In this document: in pieces, positions 24,937 through 33,910 of the stretch | How positions within the stretch are numbered: the first letter of the stretch is position 1 | Layout of the letters: each line of letters opens with the position of its first letter | NCBI GenBank assembly: GCA_035294085.1 | Contig: DATGLP010000004.1 | Span: 1-64,000 of the forward strand | DNA: 64,000 nucleotides | Reading direction: 5' to 3' | From: Acidimicrobiales bacterium | GTDB taxonomy: Bacteria; Actinomycetota; Acidimicrobiia; Acidimicrobiales; Bog-793 | The notes under the pieces: model-generated | Database searches by the model: none | The model's input: only the letters and a program-made list of their open reading frames with translations | What the model was told of the DNA's origin: nothing | Translations under genes and position numbers: made by a program

Positions 24937-26562
24937 ATGGACGGCCTGCGCGCGGTGTCCGGGGCGGGCAAGGGGCCGGTCCTCGGGTGCCACGGTGCGG
25001 TGTCGGCCGGTGACCCCTTCGCGGCGACCGTGGCGACGGAGGTCCTCGCCAGCGGCGGCACGGCGGTCGACGCCGTCCTCGCCGGCGCCATGGTGCAGTG
25101 CGTGGTCGAGCCGGCGTGGTGCGGCCTCGGCGGTGACGCGTTCGCCCTCGTCTTCGAGCCGGGCGAGGGCGTGGTCGCGCTGAACGGGAGCGGGGCGGCC
25201 CCCGTCAAGGCAGGTTCGGCGACGGCCGGCCTCGAGCGTGTCCCGCGCTTCGGGCCGCTCTCGGTGGCGGTGCCGGGGTTCGTCGGTGCCTGGGACGCGC
25301 TCTTCAGTCGATTCGCGTCGCTCGCCCGTGCGGAGCTCGTCGAGCCGGCGCGGCGCTACGCGCTGCGGGGGTTCCCGCTCGACCTGGGCACCGCGGCGGC
25401 GGTCGAGCGAGCCGTGACCGATGCGGCCTCCGGCGCGGCGCCGGGCCTCGAGACGCTGCTGGCCGGCAACGGCCGTTGTCCCGGCGAGCTGTTCCGCCAG
25501 CCAGAGCTGGCCTGGACGCTCGGGGAGGTCGCCGAGCGCGGCGCGGCGGCCTTCTACGAGGGCGCGATCGCCGAGCGAGTCGCGTCGTGGATCGAGCGGC
25601 GCGGCGGGCCCCTCAGCCTCGAGGACCTCGGCTCGCACGAGACGGCCTTCGTGGACGTGGTGTCGGTGCGCTATCGCGATCGCCTCGTCGTCAGCAATCC
25701 GCCCGTGTCGCTCGGGATCCTGCTCCTCGAGGAGCTGGCCCTCGCTGGCGAGTTCGACGTCGCCGAGCTGCGCGCGCGCACGAGCGACCTCATCGACCTC
25801 CTCGTCTGGTGCAAGCGCGAGAGCTTCCGTGACCTCGCGCTCGTCGCGTCCGATCCCCCGGCGAGCGCCCGCTTCGGGGGGCTCGATCCGGCCACGATCG
25901 CCGCTCGCGCCGCCACCTACGAGACGGGTGCAGGTGCGGTCGCGGTGATGGAGCCGGAGCTGAGCGAGGGCACCGATACCACGAGCCTCGTCGCCGTGGA
26001 CGCGCGCGGCCAGGTCGCCGTGGTGATCCACTCGCTCTTCAACGAGTGGGGGGCGCGGGAGGTCGTACCGGGGACCGGCGTCCTGCTGAACGACCGGCTC
26101 GCCGGCCTCCGGACCGACGCATCGGCGCCGAACGGGCTCCGGCCGGGCTGTCGGCCGGTGCACACGCTGAACGCGTACATGGTCCTCGAGGCGGACAACG
26201 TCGTGCTCGCCGGCGCGACGCCGGGCGGCCGCGGGCAGGTCCAGACCAACTTCCAGGTCCTCACGCAGGTCATCGACTTCGGCTCGGACATCCAGTCCGC
26301 GCTCGAGCACCCGCGCTGGCTGAGCGGCACGCCGCGCACGCCCGTGCCCGACGACCGTCTCCTCGTGGAGTCAGAGATGGGTGCCGCGGTGATCGACGAG
26401 CTGCGCGAGCTCGGCCACGACGTCGTCGTCGTCGACGGGTCGAGCGATCGAGCGTCGAACGACCTGTTCGGCGGGTGCACCGTCGTCGCCGCGGACCCCG
26501 CGAAGGGTGTGTACCAGGCTGCCGCCGATCCGCGCCGTCGGGTGACGGCGCTCGCCTGGTGA
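24937..26562 (+). CDS. Gamma-glutamyltransferase family protein
   Basis: This 541-residue N-terminal-nucleophile hydrolase is related to gamma-glutamyltranspeptidase. It has the A-x-x-I/V-L-x-x-G-G-x-A-V-D-A start, N-P-P-V-S-L-G, and the autocleavage site where Thr348 would be the new N-terminal nucleophile (T-T-S-L-V-A-V-D). The usual T-T-H is T-T-S here. No signal peptide is visible, so it should be cytoplasmic, unlike classical periplasmic enzymes. A role in hydrolysing an amide or gamma-glutamyl-like conjugate is inferred. The exact start is uncertain; GTG 24925 is an alternative. Confidence 0.8.
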   Translation: MDGLRAVSGAGKGPVLGCHGAVSAGDPFAATVATEVLASGGTAVDAVLAGAMVQCVVEPAWCGLGGDAFALVFEPGEGVVALNGSGAAPVKAGSATAGLERVPRFGPLSVAVPGFVGAWDALFSRFASLARAELVEPARRYALRGFPLDLGTAAAVERAVTDAASGAAPGLETLLAGNGRCPGELFRQPELAWTLGEVAERGAAAFYEGAIAERVASWIERRGGPLSLEDLGSHETAFVDVVSVRYRDRLVVSNPPVSLGILLLEELALAGEFDVAELRARTSDLIDLLVWCKRESFRDLALVASDPPASARFGGLDPATIAARAATYETGAGAVAVMEPELSEGTDTTSLVAVDARGQVAVVIHSLFNEWGAREVVPGTGVLLNDRLAGLRTDASAPNGLRPGCRPVHTLNAYMVLEADNVVLAGATPGGRGQVQTNFQVLTQVIDFGSDIQSALEHPRWLSGTPRTPVPDDRLLVESEMGAAVIDELRELGHDVVVVDGSSDRASNDLFGGCTVVAADPAKGVYQAAADPRRRVTALAW

Positions 26563-26650
26563 CGCGCGCGCGAGGCGTCGGCGCGGCGAGCGCCGAGCCG
26601 GCGCCAGCCGACGAGGCGAGGAGGCACGGACAGGGGAGGAGCGAAGCACC

Positions 26651-27925
26651 GTGAGCATCGGGCAGGCGCCGGGGAGCGACCGGCAGGGCGGGGCGGCCCA
26701 GCCACGGCCCTCGTCGGGGATCGTCTACCCCTTCGAGATCAGGCGCGAGCTGTACGACTGGGCGAGGTTCTCGGACGAGGAGTACGCGAGGAGGCACCGC
26801 CTCGTCCGCGAGTTCATGGCAGAACGCGGCCTCGACTGCATGGTCTTCGAAGGGTCGAACGCGATCTGGGAGCGGGGCTGGGCGAACATCCGGTGGCTCA
26901 CGAACTACATCGGCACGATGGAGCTCGACGCGCTCTGCATCTTCCCGCTCGAGGGCGACCCCACCCTCGCCATCCTCGGCCTGAACGCGAGGCTGCCGGA
27001 TCGCATGGCGCGCTCGATCGTGACCGACATCCGCGGGGCGCTGAACACGACGCAGGTGCTCATCGGGCGTCTGCGGGAGCTCGGCCTAGAACGCGCCAGG
27101 ATCGGCGTGGTCCCGGTGGCGCCCTACCTCTCGCTGCCTGCCGACCACGTCCAGGCGCTCACGAGCGAGCTCCCGAAGGTCGAGCTCGTCGACTGCAGCG
27201 ATGCCTTCTGGCGTCTGCGGCTCGTCCTGTCGCCCGAGGAGCTCGCCTGCCTGGAGGAGGCCGGCAGGATCGGCGACGCGGCCGTCGAGGCCATCATCGA
27301 CGAGCTCCGTCCGGGGATGCACGAGACCGACCTCTTCGCCATCATCTACGAACGGCTCGCCCGCGAGGGCGGGGAGCTCCCGACGATGGTGCTCGCCGCG
27401 AGCGAGTCGACGCGTGCGCCGGTCTCCGGCTTCCAGCGGCCCCGGCCGATCTCCCGGCAGATCCAGGAGGGAGACATCCTGCTGCTCGAGATCGGGGCGC
27501 GAGAGGCCCACGGGTACGAGGCGCAGACCGGCAAGCCGATCTGCTTCGGCGAGCCGTCTCCGGAGTTCAGGGAGATGCTGGACGTCTGCCTCGAGGCGTA
27601 CGCCGCGGTGACGTCCGTCCTGGGGCCCGGTTGCGACGCGGCGAGGATCCGCGAGGCGGGCTCGGTGATCCACGAGCGCGGCTACAGCATCGTCGCGCCG
27701 CTCGTGCACGGGATCTTCAATCCGATCGACGCCGGGCCGTTCGTGGGAACCTCGCACCGTCCCGACAAGGACGTGGTCCTCCAGCCGGGCATGGCCTGCT
27801 GCGTGGAGATCCATCCGTGCAGCGCGGACGCGACCAGGGGCGTGTTCCTCGGCGACACCTACGTCATCACCGACGACGGGGCGCGCTCGGTGAACCGCCT
27901 GCCCGCGGAGGTGACCGTCCTGTGA
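26651..27925 (+). CDS. M24/creatinase-type protein lacking the metal ligands
   Basis: This 424-residue pita-bread protein has the creatinase N-terminal domain (about 45-190) and the catalytic domain (195-424). In metallopeptidases the C-terminal domain carries Asp, Asp, His, Glu, Glu. Here the first Asp is Glu280 (L-L-L-E-I-G-A), the second falls on Gln292 (G-Y-E-A-Q-T-G), His353 and Glu386 remain, and the final R-x-E-D is L-G-D. Loss of the metal site is known in creatinase, which hydrolyses a guanidine C-N bond without metal, so a C-N hydrolase is more likely than a peptidase. GTG start, GGGGAGGAG upstream. Confidence 0.78.
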   Translation: MSIGQAPGSDRQGGAAQPRPSSGIVYPFEIRRELYDWARFSDEEYARRHRLVREFMAERGLDCMVFEGSNAIWERGWANIRWLTNYIGTMELDALCIFPLEGDPTLAILGLNARLPDRMARSIVTDIRGALNTTQVLIGRLRELGLERARIGVVPVAPYLSLPADHVQALTSELPKVELVDCSDAFWRLRLVLSPEELACLEEAGRIGDAAVEAIIDELRPGMHETDLFAIIYERLAREGGELPTMVLAASESTRAPVSGFQRPRPISRQIQEGDILLLEIGAREAHGYEAQTGKPICFGEPSPEFREMLDVCLEAYAAVTSVLGPGCDAARIREAGSVIHERGYSIVAPLVHGIFNPIDAGPFVGTSHRPDKDVVLQPGMACCVEIHPCSADATRGVFLGDTYVITDDGARSVNRLPAEVTVL

Positions 27926-28590
27926 GGTCCGTCGCTCTCCGCGTGCTCGACGAGGACCGCACCGTGCACGTGGACGTTGCAACGGTCGTCATCTGCGGCT
28001 ACACCGGACGCGATCCGGCGGCGGTGGAGCGCCACATCGCCGAGCTCGAGGCGATCGGCGTGGCGCGCCCCGCATCGGTGCCGGAGGTCACCGTCCTCGA
28101 CGGCGAGGTCGTGACGCAGGCCGCGCGGATCGGGCCCTACGGCGGCCGGTCCTCGGGCGAGGCGGAGCCCGTGCTCGTGTTCGGCGACGGGGAGTGGTTC
28201 CTGACGGTGGGCTCGGACCACACCGACCGGGACCTCGAGCGCACCGACATGCGCGCGGCCAAGGCGGCGTGCGAGAAGCCCATCGCCCGCGCCGCCTGGT
28301 CGTCCGGCTTCGCGGCGCCGGCGTGGGACGACCTGCGGCTCCGGAGCTTCGCGGGGCCGCACCCGGGCACCGCCTACCAGGACGCCATGGTCTCGTCGCT
28401 CGCTCCGTGCGAGGCGCTCGTCGAGCTCATCGCCGCGGCCGTCGACGATCTGGACGGGACGGTCGGGTTCTGCGGGACGGTGCCGGTCCTGACGGGCGAC
28501 CTGCGCTTCGCCGCCGAGTGGCGGGTGGAGCTCGTGGCGCCGAGCGGCGCCGCCATCGCGTGCGACTACGTCGTGGGACCGGGCGCGTGA
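27922..28590 (+). CDS. DUF2848 family protein
   Basis: This 222-residue protein carries the G-S-D-H-T-D-R-D-L-E motif at about 105-114, K-x-x-C-E-K-P-I-A and a W-D-x-L-x-L-R-S segment typical, as I recall them, of DUF2848. The family is thought to share the fumarylacetoacetate-hydrolase-like fold, so hydrolysis or hydration of a dicarbonyl ring-cleavage product is conceivable. The GTG overlaps the stop of the M24-like gene (GTGA), which suggests a joint step. No function is established here. Confidence 0.72.
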   Translation: MRSVALRVLDEDRTVHVDVATVVICGYTGRDPAAVERHIAELEAIGVARPASVPEVTVLDGEVVTQAARIGPYGGRSSGEAEPVLVFGDGEWFLTVGSDHTDRDLERTDMRAAKAACEKPIARAAWSSGFAAPAWDDLRLRSFAGPHPGTAYQDAMVSSLAPCEALVELIAAAVDDLDGTVGFCGTVPVLTGDLRFAAEWRVELVAPSGAAIACDYVVGPGA

Positions 28591-28609
28591 CACGGGTGAG
28601 GGAGGCTCG

Positions 28610-30073
28610 ATGAGGAGCGGAAGGGACTACCTCGAATCGATCGCCGACGCTCGGACGGTGATCGTCGACGGCGAGCGCGTCGAGCGCGTCGCGCAGCACC
28701 CGGCCTTCGCGGGGGTCGCGGCGTCGGTCGCCCGGCTCTACGACGAGGCGCACGATCGGGCCAACGGCATGGTCGCGACCTTCGGCAACGGCACGGTCGG
28801 GAACGCGGCGTTCCTCATCCCGCGCTCTCGCGAGGACCTGGCGCGCCGTCGCGAGGCGATCGCGCGCTGGGCGCGGCTGAGCCATGGCTTCCTCGGCCGC
28901 AGCCCCGACCACGTCGCTTCGTTCTTCGCCGGCTTCGCGTCCGCGCCCGGGGTGTTCGACCGCAAGCACTCCTTCGGGGAGAACGTCCGGCGGTGGTACG
29001 AGCGGATCGTCGAGGAGGACCTGTACGCGGCGTACGTGATCATCCCGCCGCAGGTCGACCGGTCGACCACGGCGCAGGGCTGGGACGAGCAGTTCCTGCA
29101 GGTCGGCATCGCGAAGGAGCGCGACGACGGCGTCGTGCTGCGCGGGTCGCAGATGCTCGGCACGGGCGCGGCGGTGGCCAACGTGCTCTTCGTGAGCTGC
29201 ATCAAGCCCCTCGCGCCCGGCGACGAGCCCTACGCGATCTCGGTGGTCGTGCCGCTGTCGACGCCCGGTCTGCGCGTCTACTGCCGCAGGCCCTACGCGC
29301 TCGGCATCCCGAGCGCGTTCGACTACCCGCTCTCGGCTCGCTTCGACGAGCCGGACGCGCTCGTCGTCTTCGACGACGTCTTCGTCCCGTTCGAGAACGC
29401 GTTCGTCCTCGGCGACGTCGAGGGCGTGCGATCGCAGTTCTTCGACACCCCCGCGCACGTGCTCGGCAACAGCCAGGCCCAGATCCGCTTCGCCGAGAAG
29501 CTGAAGTTCATCGTCGGCATCGCTCGCCGGATCGCCGCGGTGAACGGGATCGACCGGCTGCCGCCGGTGCAGGGCGTGCTCGGCGAGCTGGCGGCCCTGG
29601 CGGCGGTCGTCGAGGGCATGGTGGTCGCGGCGGAGGCGAGCGCCGAGGCGAACGAGAACGGCGTGTTCTGCCCGAACCCCCGCTTCGTCTACGGGGCGAT
29701 GGGCCTGCAGGCCGAGATCTACCCTCGGGTGCTCGGGCTCCTGCGCGACCTCGCGGGCGGCGGCGTGCTCCAGCTGCCCTCCTCCGCCCGGCAGCTGCTG
29801 CGCGAGCCGGACGCGAGCGACTTCGAGCGCTACGTGCGCTCGCCGGGGGTGAGCAGCGTCGAGCGCGTCAAGCTCTTCAAGCTCGCGTGGGACGTGATCG
29901 GCTCCGAGTTCGCAGGCCGCCACCAGCAGTACGAGATGTTCTACGCGGGGGCGCCCTTCGTCGTGAAGGGCTACGCCTACCGCAACTACGGCTACGAGGA
30001 GCCGCTCGCGCTCGTGAGCGACTTCCTCGCAAGCTACGGGCTCGACGAGGAAGGGCTCGGGGCGTCGCGATGA
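28610..30073 (+). CDS. 4-hydroxyphenylacetate 3-monooxygenase (HpaB) family oxygenase
   Basis: This 487-residue FADH2-dependent oxygenase is of the HpaB/PvcC acyl-CoA-dehydrogenase-like fold. Visible are the R-S-G-R-D-Y-L-E-S start, a central P-P-Q-V-D-R-S segment, F-D-D-V-F-V-P-F-E-N-A in the middle barrel and a helical C-terminal domain ending near H-Q-Q-Y-E-M-F-Y-A-G. It uses reduced flavin supplied by the reductase encoded next (overlapping ATGA). Relatives hydroxylate phenols, chlorophenols or pyrrole/indole-like rings. In this operon it should act on the product of the UbiD decarboxylase. Start ATG with GGAGG upstream. Confidence 0.87.
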   Translation: MRSGRDYLESIADARTVIVDGERVERVAQHPAFAGVAASVARLYDEAHDRANGMVATFGNGTVGNAAFLIPRSREDLARRREAIARWARLSHGFLGRSPDHVASFFAGFASAPGVFDRKHSFGENVRRWYERIVEEDLYAAYVIIPPQVDRSTTAQGWDEQFLQVGIAKERDDGVVLRGSQMLGTGAAVANVLFVSCIKPLAPGDEPYAISVVVPLSTPGLRVYCRRPYALGIPSAFDYPLSARFDEPDALVVFDDVFVPFENAFVLGDVEGVRSQFFDTPAHVLGNSQAQIRFAEKLKFIVGIARRIAAVNGIDRLPPVQGVLGELAALAAVVEGMVVAAEASAEANENGVFCPNPRFVYGAMGLQAEIYPRVLGLLRDLAGGGVLQLPSSARQLLREPDASDFERYVRSPGVSSVERVKLFKLAWDVIGSEFAGRHQQYEMFYAGAPFVVKGYAYRNYGYEEPLALVSDFLASYGLDEEGLGASR

Positions 30074-30597
30074 GCGCGGCACCGGCGGTCCTCGACGAGC
30101 GGACGTTCCGCGACCTCGCGGGCCGCTTCGCGACCGGCGTCGTCGTGATCACCGCCGAGGCTGCCCAGGAACCGGGCGGCTGCGCCGCCATGACGGCCAA
30201 CTCCTTCACCTCGGTGTGCCTCGACCCGCCCACCGTCCTCGTGTGCGTGCAGAGCGAGAGCAGGACGGCACGGGCGATCGGCGAGAGCCGCCGCTTCGCG
30301 GTCAGCGTGCTGCGCCGTGGCCAGGAGGAGCTCGCGAACGTCTTCGCGCGACGCGGGGGCGCACGGGCGGGCCTGGAGCGCACCGCCTGGAGCGGGGGCG
30401 TGCCGGTCGTCCTCGACGCGATGTGCTGGTTCGTCTGTCGAGCAGACGCCTTCCAGCGTGCGGGAGACCACGAGATCGTGCTCGGCACCGTCGAGCACGC
30501 CCGGGCCGGTGCCGGTCACCCGCTGATCTTCTACCGCGGTTCCTACGACGAGCTCGCGGGGAGGACGAAGGACGCGGAATGGTGCTGGTACTCGTGA
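30070..30597 (+). CDS. Flavin reductase (HpaC-like), partner of the HpaB-type oxygenase
   Basis: This 175-residue flavin-reductase-domain protein has F-A-T-G-V-V-V-I-T near residue 20 and A-M-T-A-N-S-F-T-S-V at 40-49, the FMN/FAD-binding strands of the HpaC/ActVB group, and H-P-L-I-F-Y-R-G near the C-terminus. It reduces free flavin with NAD(P)H for the oxygenase. The ATGA overlap with the oxygenase gene argues strongly for a functional pair. Confidence 0.87.
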   Translation: MSAAPAVLDERTFRDLAGRFATGVVVITAEAAQEPGGCAAMTANSFTSVCLDPPTVLVCVQSESRTARAIGESRRFAVSVLRRGQEELANVFARRGGARAGLERTAWSGGVPVVLDAMCWFVCRADAFQRAGDHEIVLGTVEHARAGAGHPLIFYRGSYDELAGRTKDAEWCWYS

Positions 30598-30637
30598 GCG
30601 CGGCCGCGCCCGGCGGCGGGCAGGTGTGGGGGTAGCG

Positions 30638-31000
30638 GTGGGGAAGCCGGAGTACGAGTTCTTCGACCCGCTGCGCCAGCCGCCGGGGACCTGGCGCGCG
30701 CCGGAGGGAGACCGCAGCGGCCAGCTCTCGGAGCTCGTGCTCGCAGCGGACCTCGCGTCGGGCGACGTGACCCGCCTGCTGCGCTTCGCCGTTGGCGCCG
30801 ACACGAGCGTGAACGGAACGCTCAGCCACGACTTCTGGGAGGAGGTGTGGATCCTCGAGGGTGCGCTGCACGACCTGCGCCTCGACCGCGTCTTCGACGC
30901 GGGCTCCTACGCGTGCCGCCCCCCCGGGATGCCGCACGGTCCGTGGCGCGCGCCCGCCGGCGCGCTCACCCTCGAGATCCGGTACCGCCGAGATGCGTGA
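30638..31000 (+). CDS. Small cupin protein
   Basis: This cupin of about 120 residues has the metal-site strand H-D-F-W-E-E-V-W-I-L-E-G (near 67-78) and P-P-G-M-P-H-G-P-W in motif 2, giving a His/Glu/His-type site. It could be a dioxygenase or a small isomerase. Either GTG 30626 or GTG 30638 may be the start; neither has a strong ribosome site. It overlaps the UbiD-like gene by 8 nt. Confidence 0.7.
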   Translation: MGKPEYEFFDPLRQPPGTWRAPEGDRSGQLSELVLAADLASGDVTRLLRFAVGADTSVNGTLSHDFWEEVWILEGALHDLRLDRVFDAGSYACRPPGMPHGPWRAPAGALTLEIRYRRDA

Positions 31001-32453
31001 CGACGGCCGGGTCGGCGAGCACGGCGAGGCCGGCGCGCCCGGGGGTGAGCGCCTCGGTGTCCTCGACACGAGCTTCCGACGCGCCCTGCAGCGCCTCGAC
31101 GGCGCGGGGCGTCTCCGCAAGGTGGAGCAGGCACTCGAGCGCGACCTCGAGGTCGCGGGCGTCATGCGAGCGCTCGACGGCGGCGAGGCACTCCTCTTCG
31201 AGGCCGTGAAGGGCGCGACGATGCCCGTGCTCGGCAACTTCCTGGCGTGCAGCGAGAACGTGGAAGCCGCCTTCGGGCTTCGGCGCGAGGAGGTCCGGTC
31301 CGCCATGCTGCGGGCCCTGTCGTCCCCGGTGGAGCCCGTCGTCCTCGAGCGACGCCCCGACGACCGCCGCATCTACCGGGACGGGATCGATCTCGCGGCG
31401 CTGCTGCCCGTGCTGCGCCACACGCCCGACGACGGTGGCTACTTCATCACGGCCGGCGTCGTCGTGACGGTGGACCCGGAGATCGGCGTCCCGAACGCGT
31501 CCTACCACCGCCTCCAGGTCGTCGGGCCGAGCACCACCGCGATCAAGCTGGACTACGGCCGGCACCTGCTCGCTGCCTACGAGGCGGCGTGCCGGGCGGG
31601 CAGGCCGCTCCCCGTCGCGGTGTGCCTCGGCACCGACCTCGCGCTCATGCACGCGGCGGCGTTCATGGGCTCGCAGGTCCCCCGGGAGGTGAGCGAGCTC
31701 GACGTGGCGGGAGGGCTGCGCGGTGCCGGCCTCGAGCTCGTCCCGTGCGTCTCGCAGCCGCTGGCCGTGCCGCTCGAGACCGAGATCGTCCTCGAGGGGG
31801 CGATCGTCCCGGACTCCTCCGTCCACGAGGGCCCGTTCGCGGAGTTCATCGGGTACCTCTCCGAGGCCGGTCCGGCGCCGGTCCTCGAGGTCACCGCCGT
31901 GTCGGTGCGCGCCGACCCCGTCTACCACGCCATCAACGGCGCGGGCCGCGAGACGGTCATGCTGCGCAAGTACGTCCTCGAGGCGGCGGCGCTGCAGGCG
32001 CTCAGGCGGGCGGTCCCGATCGTGACCGACGTCGACCTGACGGCGGGCGGCCTGCACCGCTTCCACCTCGTCGTCCAGGTCGCGAAGGCGAGCCCGCAGC
32101 ACGACGGCTGGCAGCGCAACGCCATCCTCGCTGCCTTCTCGGCCCTCAAGGACCTCGACCTCGTCGTGGTCGTCGACGACGACATCGATCCGCACGACCC
32201 GGCCGACGTCGAGTACGCGATCGCGACGCGCATGGAGGCGAGCAGGGATCTGCTGGTCCTCCCCGAGGCGCGCGGGCACGAGTACGTGCGCGTCTCGCGC
32301 GGCGGCCAGCGCACGAAGCTCGGCATCGACGCCACGGTCCCCTACGGGGAGCGAGCGCGCTTCGCGCGCGCTCGCTTCAGCGAGGTTGCGCTCGATCCCG
32401 GCGCCGTGCGGAGCGCGAGGGGCAGCGCGTCCCTGCCGTGGCTGACGGCGTGA
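30993..32453 (+). CDS. UbiD family prenyl-FMN-dependent decarboxylase
   Basis: This 486-residue member of the UbiD family reversibly removes a carboxyl group from aromatic, heteroaromatic or acrylic acids using prenylated FMN. Visible are the prFMN-binding strand N-A-S-Y-H-R-L-Q (about 168-175), E-G-P-F-A-E-F-I-G with catalytic Glu, and D-V-D-L-T-A-G-G-L-H-R in the C-terminal half. The R...E...E residues expected for catalysis can be traced. It overlaps the cupin gene. The cofactor would come from the UbiX-like protein encoded at 34675. Pyrrole-, indole-, furan- and hydroxybenzoate decarboxylases all belong here; which one cannot be decided by eye. Confidence 0.85.
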   Translation: MRDDGRVGEHGEAGAPGGERLGVLDTSFRRALQRLDGAGRLRKVEQALERDLEVAGVMRALDGGEALLFEAVKGATMPVLGNFLACSENVEAAFGLRREEVRSAMLRALSSPVEPVVLERRPDDRRIYRDGIDLAALLPVLRHTPDDGGYFITAGVVVTVDPEIGVPNASYHRLQVVGPSTTAIKLDYGRHLLAAYEAACRAGRPLPVAVCLGTDLALMHAAAFMGSQVPREVSELDVAGGLRGAGLELVPCVSQPLAVPLETEIVLEGAIVPDSSVHEGPFAEFIGYLSEAGPAPVLEVTAVSVRADPVYHAINGAGRETVMLRKYVLEAAALQALRRAVPIVTDVDLTAGGLHRFHLVVQVAKASPQHDGWQRNAILAAFSALKDLDLVVVVDDDIDPHDPADVEYAIATRMEASRDLLVLPEARGHEYVRVSRGGQRTKLGIDATVPYGERARFARARFSEVALDPGAVRSARGSASLPWLTA

Positions 32454-32655
32454 GGAGGCGAGCCGGCGATCTGCGCCAGCCCCTGGCAGTCGGAGCAGGC
32501 AGCAGGCGAAAGGAGGGGGGCACGTCCGTTCCGAGAGTGAAGTGCACGACATGGCAATCGAAGGATGGTCGCTCGCTCGCGGCGACGTGGGCGCGCGACC
32601 GCGGACGCTGCGGCGGCCGGTCTGGACGGCCGTCGCGTGGACAGGAGAGAAGGTG

Positions 32656-33768
32656 ATGGGAACCACGTTTGCGTCTCGGACCCATTGGCGTTCGAGGGCG
32701 TCGCGCTGCGCCGCGGCGGTGGCGTTCGCGGGGGCCGCCCTCGCGATGGGAGCGCTGCCTGCGGCAGCAGCCTCGCGCGCCGCGCGGCACAGCGTCGCCA
32801 GGAAGGCGGTTCGGTCGCTGTCCGTCGCGGTCGACTCGACCGAGGTGACGCCGATCCCGAACGGCGTCATCCAGCTCGGCGCCGACACCGGCTACTACCG
32901 GCGGAACGGCCTGAACGTGAAGCTGGTCACACTGGAGGGGACGACGGAGGCCGCGCAGGCGCTCGCCTCGGGCGAGGTCGACGTGGCGAACCTCGACACC
33001 TCGGAGGCGCTCGAGCTTGTCGCGCAGCACCTCCTGACCCTGAAGGCAGTCGATTCCACGGGCTCCGCCCCCGACTACGTGCTCGTTGCGAGGGACAGCA
33101 TCAAGAATCTCTCCGATCTCGCGGGTGCGACGTACGCCGGGCTCGGCGCGGGTAGCGAGCCGAACTTCCTCTTCGGCTACCTGCTCGCTCGCAACCACAT
33201 CTCGTCGAGCAGGGTGCACATCGACAACGTCGGCTCGCCGCTCGCCCGGATCCTCGCAGTCGTGAACGGGCAGGCCGACGCGACGATGGTGTCGGACGCG
33301 CAGTGGTCGAGCCTCACTGCCCAGCAGAAGGCCGGCCTGCACCTGCTGCTCAACCAGCTGCAGTTCCTGAAGGCGGTGCCGTTCCAGGCGAAGGTGAACG
33401 TCGCGGCGGCCTCGATCGTGAAGAAGGACGCGCCGGCGATCCAGCTGTTCGTCACCCTGACGATGAAGCTGTCGCGCTACTACTACACACACCCGAACGA
33501 CTGGGCAGCTGCGGTCGCTCGGCAGCGTTCGGACCTCGTCTACGCGGCCCTCGCGAACCTCGCCCACCAGCAGGGGTTCAAGCAGCAGTGGTGCGTGAAC
33601 GGGTGCCTGAACCGGACCGTGATCGCTCGGACGGCAGCGCTCCTGTTCCGTTCGGGGGCGCTCCCTCCGGGCACGTCGCCCGTCGGCATCAATTCCTGGA
33701 TCGACGAGACCTTCGTGCAGCGCGCGCTGCATCAGCTCGGCGTCATGAAGGGCGTCGACAAGCCGTGA
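32656..33768 (+). CDS. ABC transporter substrate-binding protein (SsuA/TauA/NMT1 type)
   Basis: This 370-residue exported protein has a Sec signal peptide (R-S-R-A-S-R followed by an Ala-rich core and A-A-A-A-S). The mature part has the NMT1/OpuAC features G-Y-Y-R-R-N-G-L-N-V near the beginning, Q-A-L-A-S-G-E-V-D-V-A, and L-A-G-A-T-Y-A-G-L-G. It fits the permease and ATPase encoded at 20176-21959, although 10 kb of enzyme genes separate them. ATG 32656 follows AGGAGAGAAGG; an upstream in-frame ATG (32551) would place an implausible extension before the signal peptide. Confidence 0.84.
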   Translation: MGTTFASRTHWRSRASRCAAAVAFAGAALAMGALPAAAASRAARHSVARKAVRSLSVAVDSTEVTPIPNGVIQLGADTGYYRRNGLNVKLVTLEGTTEAAQALASGEVDVANLDTSEALELVAQHLLTLKAVDSTGSAPDYVLVARDSIKNLSDLAGATYAGLGAGSEPNFLFGYLLARNHISSSRVHIDNVGSPLARILAVVNGQADATMVSDAQWSSLTAQQKAGLHLLLNQLQFLKAVPFQAKVNVAAASIVKKDAPAIQLFVTLTMKLSRYYYTHPNDWAAAVARQRSDLVYAALANLAHQQGFKQQWCVNGCLNRTVIARTAALLFRSGALPPGTSPVGINSWIDETFVQRALHQLGVMKGVDKP

Positions 33769-33799
33769 TCGACGCAGCGCGTCGCGCGGTGGGGCGGTC

Positions 33800-33864
33800 G
33801 ACGCCTGGCGGCGTCTAGGTGGACCGATCGCCCCGGGGCTCGGACGCGCGCCCCGGGGCGATCG
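33800..33864 (+). terminator. Strong hairpin pair after the binding-protein gene
   Basis: Two stems follow the stop at 33768. The first is GACGCC/GGCGTC (33800-33805 and 33810-33815). The second is a perfect 14-bp stem, CGATCGCCCCGGGG (33825-33838) with its inverse at 33851-33864 and a 12-nt loop. No U-run is present. They should stop or strongly attenuate transcription, or protect the upstream mRNA, before the DUF1275 and ubiX-like genes. Confidence 0.7.
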
Positions 33865-33910
33865 CCTCGCCGAAGGTCTCGGCGCGTCGTGGAGGAGGAG
33901 CGGGAGCGAG

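Noticed and set aside
32551-32655. Upstream ATG giving the second binding protein a 35-residue N-terminal extension
   Set aside because: It has no ribosome site at the right distance and would put charged residues in front of a normal signal peptide; ATG 32656 has AGGAG correctly placed.
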